DNA from: Vampirovibrionales bacterium
Lineage (GTDB): Bacteria; Cyanobacteriota; Vampirovibrionia; Vampirovibrionales; JAGQHJ01
Length of the DNA stretch: 16,540 bases
Reading direction: 5' to 3'
NCBI GenBank assembly: GCA_025451145.1
Contig: JANWKX010000175.1
Span: 1 to 16,540, forward strand
Shown here: in pieces, positions 1 to 6,495 of the stretch
How the letters are laid out: every line of letters starts with the position of its first letter
Position numbering within the stretch: the stretch's first letter is position 1
Program-made: the position numbers and the translations under genes
The notes under the pieces: model-generated
Database searches by the model: none
What the model saw: only the letters and a program-made list of their open reading frames with translations
Told to the model about the DNA's origin: nothing

Positions 1-140
1 AAGAAACAATTTCCCCTCTCCGAGAACTTTTTCATAGTCACAACGCTATCTTTGGGGTTTTATAGTTTGCAATAGGCGCTGACATTTTAAATGCTTTATT
101 TTAAGCTCTTACTACAGAATGCTGTCCCTATCTTTTAATG

Positions 141-147
141 AAGGAGG
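141..147 (+). promoter_or_regulatory. Shine-Dalgarno that sets the hpd start
   Basis: AAGGAGG lies 11 bases before the ATG at 159. An in-frame ATG at 138 overlaps the upstream side of this site and has no ribosome-binding sequence of its own, so 159 is preferred. Confidence 0.75.
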
Positions 148-158
148 TTTGGCCCCAA

Positions 159-1283
159 ATGATTAGTTCCACCGAAAACCCCGTCACCCATACCGTGAGT
201 CATAGCGAACTTCCGATCTTAGATTTCCATGCCATTGAATTTTATGTAGGCAACGCAAAACAGGCAGCCTACTTTTACAACAAGCTTTTCGGCTTTGATA
301 TTGTCGCTTACCGGGGGCCTGAAACAGGCTATCGGGAAGCAGCCTCTTATCTGCTTAAACAAAATAACATTCGTTTGGTATTAACAGCGGGTCTTTCTCC
401 GGAACATCCGGCGGTTCAGCATGTCGAACGCCATGGGGATGGGATTAAAGATATTAGCTTCCTGGTCTCCAACCTGGAAGAAGCCTATCACTTGGCCATT
501 CAACGGGGCGCTTTGGAAGAACAGCAACCCACAATCCTGACGGATGAATCAGGGCGGATTGCCAAAGCCACTATTGGTGCTTACGGCGATACTACCCATA
601 CCTTTGTTCAAATGGATGAATACAAAGGGCCCTACGAACCTGGTTTCAAACCTCATCATGTCCCTAGCCCCTCCACAGGCTTAAAACGAATTGATCACAT
701 TGTTGCCAATGTTGAGCCGGGCAAAATGGAGGCCTGGGTCGAATTTTATCAACGGGTCTTTGGGTTTTATACCCTGTGCCATTTTGATGAAAAGGATATC
801 AGCACCCAATATTCCGCGCTGGTTTCCAAGGTCATGGCCAATCGTTCCGGCAGTATCAAGCTTCCGATTAATGAACCGGCCCCAGGACTTGGGAAATCCC
901 AGATTCAGGAATATTTGGATTACTACCATGCCCCTGGCGTCCAGCATATTGCCATTGCCACAGAGGATATTCTGTCCACAGTCAGTGCCTTAAGACAAAA
1001 TGGCCTTGAGCTGATGACGGTCCCTGATGCCTATTACCAAGATCTTGCAAAACGGGTCGGCACCATTCAAGAGTCAATGAGTGAGCTGGCCAAATTGGGT
1101 ATCCTGGTCGATCGGGATGAAGAAGGTTACTTGCTGCAGATCTTTACCCAGCCGGTTCAAGATAGGCCGACGGTCTTCTTTGAAATCATCCAGCGACAAG
1201 GGTCTGGTGGCTTTGGCAAAGGGAACTTTAAGGCCCTCTTTGAAGCCATCGAACGGGATCAACAGCGTCGCGGCAATTTATAA
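159..1283 (+). CDS. hpd: 4-hydroxyphenylpyruvate dioxygenase
   Basis: A non-heme Fe(II) dioxygenase that converts 4-hydroxyphenylpyruvate and O2 to homogentisate and CO2, in tyrosine breakdown or as the first step towards plastoquinone/tocopherol-type quinones. With the ATG at 159 it is 374 aa, normal for the family. It has two vicinal-oxygen-chelate halves. The expected iron ligands sit in recognisable motifs of the C-terminal half: H180 in DHIVANV, H263 in GVQHIAIAT and E342 in FFEIIQR. The C-terminal GFGKGNFKALFEAIE segment is the typical closing helix motif. No homogentisate dioxygenase, fumarylacetoacetase or homogentisate prenyltransferase is adjacent, so the fate of homogentisate cannot be read here. 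The gene stands alone on the + strand and converges on a minus-strand gene. The family is sure; the physiological role is inferred. Confidence 0.96.
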   Translation: MISSTENPVTHTVSHSELPILDFHAIEFYVGNAKQAAYFYNKLFGFDIVAYRGPETGYREAASYLLKQNNIRLVLTAGLSPEHPAVQHVERHGDGIKDISFLVSNLEEAYHLAIQRGALEEQQPTILTDESGRIAKATIGAYGDTTHTFVQMDEYKGPYEPGFKPHHVPSPSTGLKRIDHIVANVEPGKMEAWVEFYQRVFGFYTLCHFDEKDISTQYSALVSKVMANRSGSIKLPINEPAPGLGKSQIQEYLDYYHAPGVQHIAIATEDILSTVSALRQNGLELMTVPDAYYQDLAKRVGTIQESMSELAKLGILVDRDEEGYLLQIFTQPVQDRPTVFFEIIQRQGSGGFGKGNFKALFEAIERDQQRRGNL

Positions 1284-1308
1284 CAAGCTCCCTCCGAGAA
1301 AGCTTCAG

Positions 1309-1402
1309 GGCGGAGCAGATGCTAGGAGCAAGAAGCGCAGAACCGGAGTTTACAAAAGTAAATGAGGATTCGAGCATCGCAGCGACAACGCAGATGCCCG
1401 CC
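1309..1402. repeat. Structured intergenic repeat-like element between convergent genes
   Basis: The convergent gap holds an ordered array. GCAGATGC occurs twice as a direct repeat (1315-1322 and 1390-1397). A central hairpin has arms TTTAC (1349-1353) and GTAAA (1358-1362) around AAAA. CGCAG occurs three times (1336, 1378, 1389), and outer GGCGG (1309-1313) can pair with CCGCC (1398-1402). The layout resembles small dispersed non-coding repeats found near gene ends in many bacteria. Only one copy is in this window, so calling it a repeat family is inference. Confidence 0.4.
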
Positions 1403-1416
1403 ATGGAGGTTTCTCA

Positions 1417-1788
1417 TTAGGATTTTGTGGAATATCCGCCTTGTAAAAGAAGCCTCAGGCAAGCCTCCAGAACAGGCAAATAATTCTCCTTGGAGGATTC
1501 CTGCCGATATTGTTCAATGAGATAGTGGGTCGCCTTCATCAAATGCCGGGTGGGAACCGAGGTCGATAGCGCCATCGAAAATGCCCCAACCTGGATGGTT
1601 TGAACCCCAAATTCTGAAACGAGAATATGGATCAGCCGGCGCTTGACTTCAGACAAGTAGTCCTCTGAAGACATGGCAAGCTCTTCAGAGACATTCTCAT
1701 CATAGGATTGCCAGGGATTGCTATCCTCATTGGCAAAAGATTTAAACCCTTGAAGGACTTGATTAAGACCAACATACGGTGTAGACAT
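1417..1788 (-). CDS. Uncharacterised 123-aa protein
   Basis: I do not recognise this protein. It is soluble-looking and mostly helical, with no signal peptide or membrane segment. An acidic stretch covers about residues 20-45, a more conserved-looking helical core (EVKRRLIHILVSEFG) follows at about 46-62, and a C-terminal helix pair holds LEACLRLLLQGG near 108-118. The start is the ATG at 1788. No Shine-Dalgarno is visible, and TATAAT ends two bases before the ATG, so a leaderless or nearly leaderless transcript is possible. It lies downstream of the HTH/coiled-coil gene on the same strand, separated by about 200 bases containing repeats. That it is a real gene is inferred from its length and compact fit between neighbours. 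Confidence 0.65.
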   Translation of the reverse strand: MSTPYVGLNQVLQGFKSFANEDSNPWQSYDENVSEELAMSSEDYLSEVKRRLIHILVSEFGVQTIQVGAFSMALSTSVPTRHLMKATHYLIEQYRQESSKENYLPVLEACLRLLLQGGYSTKS

Positions 1789-1846
1789 CGATTATACCCA
1801 GCTTCATTCAGTAAACATATGGCTTTATTTAACGATAAAGCTACTT

Positions 1847-1942
1847 AAAAGGTAAATCCCTAGGCAGGTGATTGTAAAAAGCTTGTCATAAAAAAAGAAG
1901 GGTAACTTTGTACCATGGCATGGAAAAAGGTAAATCCCTTGG
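1847..1942. repeat. Pair of 18-bp direct repeats
   Basis: AAAAGGTAAATCCCTAGG at 1847-1864 recurs with one mismatch (CTTGG ending) at 1925-1942, a period of 78 bases. Both copies lie in the gap between two minus-strand genes. A 13-base inverted repeat, AAACAATTTGTTT, follows at 1959-1971. No gene or intrinsic terminator was found in the gap. Confidence 0.7.
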
Positions 1943-1990
1943 CCCCGAGCCCAGAAACAAACAATTTGTTTAGTGAAAGGAGACTCTCCG

Positions 1991-2554
1991 CTAACTTTCC
2001 TTGCGATAAAACCCGAACGCCGCCGGTTTAAACTTGGATAACTCAGCTTGATACTGGTTGCGGCTTTCTTCCATTTTCCGCAGTTCTTCTCTCAATGCAT
2101 CATTATCGCTTTTGCTTCGGATCAGTTCCACCACCACTTCATCCAGCCCTGAGAGCTTATCATCCAAAAGCTGGGAAAGATCTTTTAAAATTTCTTCTTT
2201 GGCATTGCTAACGGATTCAACGATGTTGGATAAATCTGAACGCGACATACCCAGAGCCGCGGATTTTTGCATAGAAGCATAGGCGCTTTTGGCTGGTTCT
2301 AATGAAGCCTGTGGCGGCATGGGGGCCTGAACCATATGAGATGTCCCATTTCTTCCAGATTGGGGCCCTTTGTTGCTGTTTCTCAGTATTTCTAAATCTC
2401 TAAGCCTGAAAAACAGTCTACCCGTTGATTCTTCCCGATGCGGCTGAATTCCTGCCTTTTGGCACAAAGCCAATACATCGGCTTCATTCATACCAAGAAC
2501 CTGGCAGATATATGTGATGGTATATGGAAATGATTCTGTTGAAACCGAATTCAT
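1991..2554 (-). CDS. MerR-type HTH and coiled-coil protein
   Basis: This reads as a 187-aa putative DNA-binding protein. Residues about 11-58 resemble a MerR-family winged helix: YTITYICQVLG as first helices, then a turn, then an R-LFFRLRDLEILR wing and helix. Residues 60-100 are a low-complexity Gly/Pro/Met/Ala linker. Residues about 105-175 are strongly amphipathic and charged, ending in the coiled-coil-like DALREELRKMEESRNQYQAEL, followed by a short basic tail. There is no effector-binding cysteine set or drug-binding domain as in classical MerR regulators. The layout is that of Bacillus RacA, a chromosome-anchoring protein, but only by architecture. The start at 2554 has GAGGG about 11 bases upstream; an in-frame ATG at 2572 has no SD and would add six residues. 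It is divergent from ftsH. Confidence 0.72.
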   Translation of the reverse strand: MNSVSTESFPYTITYICQVLGMNEADVLALCQKAGIQPHREESTGRLFFRLRDLEILRNSNKGPQSGRNGTSHMVQAPMPPQASLEPAKSAYASMQKSAALGMSRSDLSNIVESVSNAKEEILKDLSQLLDDKLSGLDEVVVELIRSKSDNDALREELRKMEESRNQYQAELSKFKPAAFGFYRKES

Positions 2555-2596
2555 CTGAATTCCAGCCCTCATCGTACATAACGCTATAGTAGTCTC

Positions 2597-2625
2597 ATCT
2601 TAGCATAATTCATCGCCAGAGCCAA
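2597..2625 (-). promoter_or_regulatory. Promoter of the HTH/coiled-coil gene
   Basis: On the minus strand, TTGGCT (2625-2620), a 17-base spacer and TAAGAT (2602-2597) form a sigma-70-like promoter. TGC directly before the -10 makes it an extended -10 element. Read by eye, not scored. Confidence 0.45.
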
Positions 2626-2752
2626 AAGGCTAAAACCATTTATGGTCAAGATTCTGCAGAAGTTTGACTAAAATCGAAAGCCTGTAAAACCACTAATTAC
2701 AACAGTAGTAACACCAGGGATTGGGTGATAAGCAGTCTATTTGAGGGAGGAG

Positions 2753-2776
2753 TTAGGTGATTAGGTGTGATATAAT
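2753..2776 (+). promoter_or_regulatory. ftsH promoter, extended -10, with direct repeats
   Basis: TGATATAAT at 2768-2776 is a perfect extended -10 (TGn plus TATAAT). No good -35 lies 16-18 bases upstream. Instead TTAGGTG occurs twice (2753-2759 and 2761-2767) directly against the -10. The start codon is 80 bases further on. Confidence 0.55.
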
Positions 2777-2855
2777 CGACTTGGCCACCAAATAGGGTCA
2801 TAATACAGTTGCTGATTGAAAAATAGATTTAAAGAAGAAGTGGATAGTTCAAATT

Positions 2856-4799
2856 ATGAAGAAACATCAAACCACTGGCGTCTGGATCTTAGTACTCATA
2901 CTGTTGGTTGTGGTCTTTGCCTCAACGCTGATTTTTAAAGATCAAGGTGTCGTCCCCAAGGATATTAATCAAACCCAGTTTATTTCCATGGTGGAAAACA
3001 AGCAGATTGATTCTGTCATGATACAGGATCGGGAACTCACGGCGATTGGCAAAGATAAGCATCAGTTCAAGGTGGTTTTGCCGGCCAATGATGTGACCAA
3101 CGACCGCATTACGCAGATTCTGCAGAATAATAATGTTCAAATCACGCAGCTAAAACCCGAAGAAACCGGAAAATGGATTGGTACGCTCACGACCTTCTTT
3201 GTGCCCCTCATCTTAGTGGGCTTGGTCATTTTGATGATTCGAAGCGCCCAGTCCGGCGGCTCTCAGGCGATGTCCTTTGGGAAAAGCCGGGCCAAGATGA
3301 TGCCGGAGAACAAGGTGAAAGTTACCTTCAAGGATGTTGCCGGAATTAGCGAAGCCAAGCAGGAACTTGAAGAAGTCGTGGATTTCCTGAAGAATTCGGA
3401 GCGCTATCAAAAGTTGGGCGCAAGGATTCCAAAAGGCGTTCTGCTGGTCGGTGCGCCTGGTACCGGTAAGACACTCCTGGCAAAAGCCGTTGCCGGTGAA
3501 GCCGGGGTCGCCTTTTTCAGCATCAGCGGTTCCGACTTTGTAGAGATGTTCGTTGGTGTAGGCGCCAGTCGGGTTCGAGATCTATTTGAACAGGCTAAAA
3601 AGCATTCTCCCTGTATTATCTTTGTGGATGAAATTGATGCCGTCGGCCGCCAGCGGGGCGCTGGCCTGGGTGGTGGACACGATGAACGGGAACAAACCCT
3701 GAACCAACTCTTGGTAGAAATGGACGGTTTTGATTCAACCACCGGGATTATTCTTATTGCAGCCACCAACCGCCCGGATATTTTGGACAATGCCCTGTTA
3801 CGTCCCGGTCGTTTTGACCGGCAGGTGGTTCTGGATAGACCGGATGTCACGGGTCGCGAAGAAATCCTGAAAGTCCATGCCAAAGGAAAACCCTTGGCCC
3901 AAGATGTGGTACTGAAACGTTTGGCGAAGAGCACGCCAGGATTCACCGGGGCAGACCTGGAAAACCTGATTAACGAAGCTGCTCTTCTGGCAGCCCGTCA
4001 AAACAAAGAGAAAGTCGAAATGATCGATTTGGATTTGGCCATTGATAAAGTCATCGCCGGTCCTGAAAAGCGGTCTAAAATCATCAAGGAAAAAGAAAAA
4101 GAAATTATCGCGTACCACGAAGTGGGCCATACCTTGATGGGCATTTTTATTCCCAGTCAGAACAAGTTCCGCAAGGTGAGCATCATTCCCCGTGGGATGG
4201 CACTTGGGATGGCCTGGAATATGCCGGAAGATGATAACCACCTGGTCACTCGGGAAGAGTTGATGGCCAATATCGCAGGCCTTTTGGGTGGCCGTGTCGC
4301 TGAAGAAACCATCTTTGGCCGCATCACCACCGGAGCCTCCAATGACATTGAAAAGGCCACGGATTTGGCCCGGAAGATTGTCACCCTCTACGGGATGAGC
4401 GATAAGTTGGGGCCCATTAAATTCGGTAAAAACAATGAACACGTGTTCATGGGCCGTGATTTCGGGACAGACCGGGATTATAGTGAAGAAGTGGCTTCAG
4501 CCATCGATCAGGAAATCAGGAATCTGATTGATTCTCAATACAAGCTGGCCAGTAAGCTCCTTAACGAGAACAAAGACATGATGCATGCCATTGTCAAAGT
4601 CCTTCTGGAGAAAGAAACCATTGATGATAAAGAAGTGGCTGAGATTATGGATTTGGTCCTGAAAGATCGGGGCGAAGAGCCTCGTTACCGGATCAGCCTG
4701 ATTGGTTCTGAAATGGAATCTGAAGAAGGCCAAGAATCCGGCAATGGCAATATGGCCGCCTTCGAGGATTCTGCCTTGGAAGCCGCCCCACAGGCCTAA
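2856..4799 (+). CDS. ftsH: ATP-dependent zinc metalloprotease FtsH
   Basis: A membrane-anchored AAA+ hexamer that unfolds and degrades membrane and short-lived cytosolic proteins. At 647 aa it is full length. TM1 is at about residues 9-27, followed by an extracytoplasmic FtsH domain to about 107 and TM2 at about 112-128. The AAA module has Walker A GAPGTGKT (199-206), pore motif MFVGVGA (231-237), Walker B IIFVDEID (254-261) and the second region of homology around ATNRPDILDNALLRPGRFDR (303-322). The peptidase has HEVGH (421-425) as zinc site and D497 in TGASNDIEKAT as probable third ligand. The family usually reads HEAGHA; here it is HEVGHT, still HExxH. The Ala/Glu-rich tail is normal. No strong Shine-Dalgarno precedes the ATG. 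It is a single-gene unit with its own promoter and terminator. Confidence 0.98.
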   Translation: MKKHQTTGVWILVLILLVVVFASTLIFKDQGVVPKDINQTQFISMVENKQIDSVMIQDRELTAIGKDKHQFKVVLPANDVTNDRITQILQNNNVQITQLKPEETGKWIGTLTTFFVPLILVGLVILMIRSAQSGGSQAMSFGKSRAKMMPENKVKVTFKDVAGISEAKQELEEVVDFLKNSERYQKLGARIPKGVLLVGAPGTGKTLLAKAVAGEAGVAFFSISGSDFVEMFVGVGASRVRDLFEQAKKHSPCIIFVDEIDAVGRQRGAGLGGGHDEREQTLNQLLVEMDGFDSTTGIILIAATNRPDILDNALLRPGRFDRQVVLDRPDVTGREEILKVHAKGKPLAQDVVLKRLAKSTPGFTGADLENLINEAALLAARQNKEKVEMIDLDLAIDKVIAGPEKRSKIIKEKEKEIIAYHEVGHTLMGIFIPSQNKFRKVSIIPRGMALGMAWNMPEDDNHLVTREELMANIAGLLGGRVAEETIFGRITTGASNDIEKATDLARKIVTLYGMSDKLGPIKFGKNNEHVFMGRDFGTDRDYSEEVASAIDQEIRNLIDSQYKLASKLLNENKDMMHAIVKVLLEKETIDDKEVAEIMDLVLKDRGEEPRYRISLIGSEMESEEGQESGNGNMAAFEDSALEAAPQA

Positions 4800-4827
4800 G
4801 GATTACAAATCTAAGTTGCAACAATTG

Positions 4828-4861
4828 AAAGAGCATCCTTGTTTATCAGGATGCTCTTTTT
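4828..4861 (+). terminator. Rho-independent terminator of ftsH
   Basis: AAAGAGCATCC (4828-4838) pairs perfectly with GGATGCTCTTT (4849-4859) across a 10-base loop, and the stem runs into a T tract. It is 28 bases past the ftsH stop. In the other orientation the stem lacks a good T tract, so it is mainly a plus-strand terminator. Confidence 0.92.
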
Positions 4862-4892
4862 AATGTTATATAAAATCGAACTGAAGCGGGGT

Positions 4893-5651
4893 TTATTGCG
4901 ATGGTGAATCGGGTGATTCTGCCAGTGAGCCCTCTACAGTCCTTGGTTGAGAATTCAAAGCCCTGAAAATGAGATCGATGAAGGAATGAAATTTAGGATC
5001 CACAAATTGTTTTAAGATCTCGGGTGTCGCACCATGCCTTTGTACAGCATCTTGTAATCCGCTCAAAAGATCTCGCCCTGACTCACTAAGGCTTTTCGAA
5101 CTATCTAATACGATGGGTTCCTTGCCAACTTGAACGACAATGACACATCGCTTCGCCCAATGTTTATTATCTGGAATAAATTGGCCGCTTTCATTCTGAC
5201 TTAATTTCAATTTATTGAGAAGAACGTCTTCTAGCATAGCCTTCTCTTCGGGGGCGTTGACATGAAGAATAAGTTGATGAGGGAAGACTTTGCCTTGATA
5301 TGTTTCTGAATATTTTAGCCCCTTAGGAAGCACTGAATTCAGCCGAAATGTAAACATTTGCTTAAAGATAAAATAATCAGATAAACGTACATCTGTAGGT
5401 TCATAATCCGGCATATCCATAATACGACGTGAGGCTCTGCCAAGACTTTCTAGTGGTTTTCCAAGATCAATCAATGAAAAAAGACCTTGTAACTCCTGCA
5501 CAATCGCTTGGCGATCTGCGGAACTCATCTTCTGCAATGCTTGAATAACAGTATCTGGGGTGACTTTTTGTAAATCATTGGCACCGAATCTAACTGCTGG
5601 ACGTGCAGAGGGCGGTATTGGACCACGATATCCCACTTTTGAAATCACCAT
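4893..5651 (-). CDS. Uncharacterised 252-aa protein
   Basis: I do not recognise this family. There is no signal peptide or membrane segment. The N-terminus (about residues 1-22 from the chosen start) is basic and Pro-rich and ends in RPAVRFG. Next comes a helical segment with VIQALQKMSSADRQAIVQELQ (about 35-55). The centre is mixed alpha/beta with a hydrophobic strand, CVIVVQVG. The tail is Ser/Pro/Glu-rich and looks disordered. The start is the ATG at 5651 because AGGAG (5667-5663) lies 11 bases upstream; a GTG at 5663 overlaps that site. Codon use looks ordinary. It faces ftsH tail-to-tail across the ftsH terminator. No function can be assigned from context. Confidence 0.75.
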   Translation of the reverse strand: MVISKVGYRGPIPPSARPAVRFGANDLQKVTPDTVIQALQKMSSADRQAIVQELQGLFSLIDLGKPLESLGRASRRIMDMPDYEPTDVRLSDYFIFKQMFTFRLNSVLPKGLKYSETYQGKVFPHQLILHVNAPEEKAMLEDVLLNKLKLSQNESGQFIPDNKHWAKRCVIVVQVGKEPIVLDSSKSLSESGRDLLSGLQDAVQRHGATPEILKQFVDPKFHSFIDLIFRALNSQPRTVEGSLAESPDSPSQ

Positions 5652-5662
5652 ATCTACTTTCA

Positions 5663-5667
5663 CTCCT
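5663..5667 (-). promoter_or_regulatory. Shine-Dalgarno that sets the start of the 252-aa gene
   Basis: AGGAG on the minus strand lies 11 bases from the ATG at 5651 and overlaps the competing upstream GTG at 5663. It therefore favours the ATG. Confidence 0.6.
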
Positions 5668-5805
5668 ATTTATCTCTGAAACAATGGAGATTTAACCACA
5701 CGAGATTAAAACCACTGAAGCATAAAAATTGCGTTTAAACCCTATTTTATGAAGCGTTTTGATACAACCAAAATCGTGCGATAGGGAGAGCCTATGAGCG
5801 CTCAC

Positions 5806-6396
5806 TTAATGAGATGTTTTGGCTTTCACCGAAACCCATGGATTGTCTTTAATATAAAAGCGCCATGGATAATCCTGAGCCACGGAAAGTCCAATTCGGG
5901 TCGTGGTGATAACGTCCTCATCAGGAATAACGTCCCCCTGCGTCAAAAAAAGTCCCTGATTAATCTGTGTCACATCCAGATCATGGTGCTCTGCTTTGTT
6001 AATCCCAAGGGCGGTACATAAGCGCCCAGGTCCATGGGTTTTCAGGATCGAGCCCGCCGGATGATATAAGGGTTCAACAGCCCGAATTAAAACAGCTCCG
6101 GCTTGACCAACAGGCTCTGTGATGACATTCAGGCAATGATACATTCCGTAAATGAGGTAGACATAGGATCTGCCGGGCGCTTTATAGAAAATCGCCCCTC
6201 GCCCTTTTTCGCCCTTGTAGGCATGGCAGGCCGGATCGGATTGGGTATAGGCCTCCGTTTCGACAATTCGACAAATGATATAGCCTTTCGTCGATGAATC
6301 CCATCGATAGAGATGTTGACCTAAAAGGGCACGAGCAACTTTGAGCGTTTCCTGCTCAAAAAAAAGCTTGTCCAGTAAAGGATTTATTCCGGACAT
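5806..6396 (-). CDS. mpg: DNA-3-methyladenine glycosylase (AAG/MPG family)
   Basis: A monofunctional base-excision repair glycosylase that removes 3-methyladenine and other alkylated or deaminated purines, leaving an abasic site. It is 196 aa, typical of bacterial AAG. The catalytic motif RIVETEAY gives E48 as the water-activating Glu and Y50 as base-stacking Tyr. H58, Y80 and Y83 (in YVYLIYGMYHCLNV) and R105 (in LIRAVEP) match the remaining pocket residues of human AAG, mapped by motif. GPGRLCTALGI is also conserved. The gene diverges from murA, with an inverted repeat in the shared upstream region. No Shine-Dalgarno is obvious before the ATG at 6396. A perfect 10-bp palindrome, TGAGCGCTCA (5795-5804), sits just after the stop. 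Confidence 0.95.
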   Translation of the reverse strand: MSGINPLLDKLFFEQETLKVARALLGQHLYRWDSSTKGYIICRIVETEAYTQSDPACHAYKGEKGRGAIFYKAPGRSYVYLIYGMYHCLNVITEPVGQAGAVLIRAVEPLYHPAGSILKTHGPGRLCTALGINKAEHHDLDVTQINQGLFLTQGDVIPDEDVITTTRIGLSVAQDYPWRFYIKDNPWVSVKAKTSH

Positions 6397-6401
6397 ACAA
6401 C

Positions 6402-6431
6402 GGTTAGATGTCTTTCATCTCTGAGCTAACC
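6402..6431. promoter_or_regulatory. Nested inverted repeat in the mpg/murA divergent region
   Basis: GGTTAG (6402-6407) is complementary to CTAACC (6426-6431). Inside it, GATG (6407-6410) pairs with CATC (6416-6419) around TCTTT. It lies upstream of the murA -10 and only a few bases from the mpg start, so it could be an operator or a 5' hairpin of the mpg transcript. Confidence 0.4.
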
Positions 6432-6448
6432 CTATTTTCATGCACTTA

Positions 6449-6457
6449 TGTTATGAT
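6449..6457 (+). promoter_or_regulatory. murA promoter, extended -10
   Basis: TGTTATGAT is an extended -10 (TGn plus TATGAT), 38 bases before the murA start. The position expected for a -35 has no good hexamer. Confidence 0.4.
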
Positions 6458-6484
6458 GTCCATAGGGCATTTTTCAAGGCTGTT

Positions 6485-6490
6485 GGAGGA
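6485..6490 (+). promoter_or_regulatory. Shine-Dalgarno supporting the murA TTG start
   Basis: GGAGGA is followed by 5 bases and then TTG at 6496. This supports an unusual TTG start, placing the MurA N-terminus where the family expects it. Confidence 0.75.
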
Positions 6491-6495
6491 AAACC

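Larger units (their letters stand above)
2555..2855. other. Divergent intergenic region between the HTH gene and ftsH
   Basis: This gap holds a minus-strand promoter near 2597-2625 and a plus-strand extended -10 promoter at 2768-2776 preceded by short direct repeats. I see no RNA gene or convincing ORF between them. The stretch from about 2640 to 2740 shows nothing I can interpret. Confidence 0.5.

Noticed and set aside
1081..1365. 94-aa plus-strand ORF running past the hpd stop into the repeat-like element
   Set aside because: Frame-shifted shadow of hpd; the part beyond the stop encodes basic low-complexity sequence within the structured repeat.
3407..4442. Long minus-strand ORFs (179 and 214 aa) opposite ftsH
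   Set aside because: They are antisense shadows of a strongly conserved gene, with Arg/Ser-rich composition and no motifs.
5781..5795. ATAGG-GAGAG-CCTAT hairpin as a terminator for mpg
   Set aside because: The stem has only 5 pairs and no T tract follows on the minus strand.
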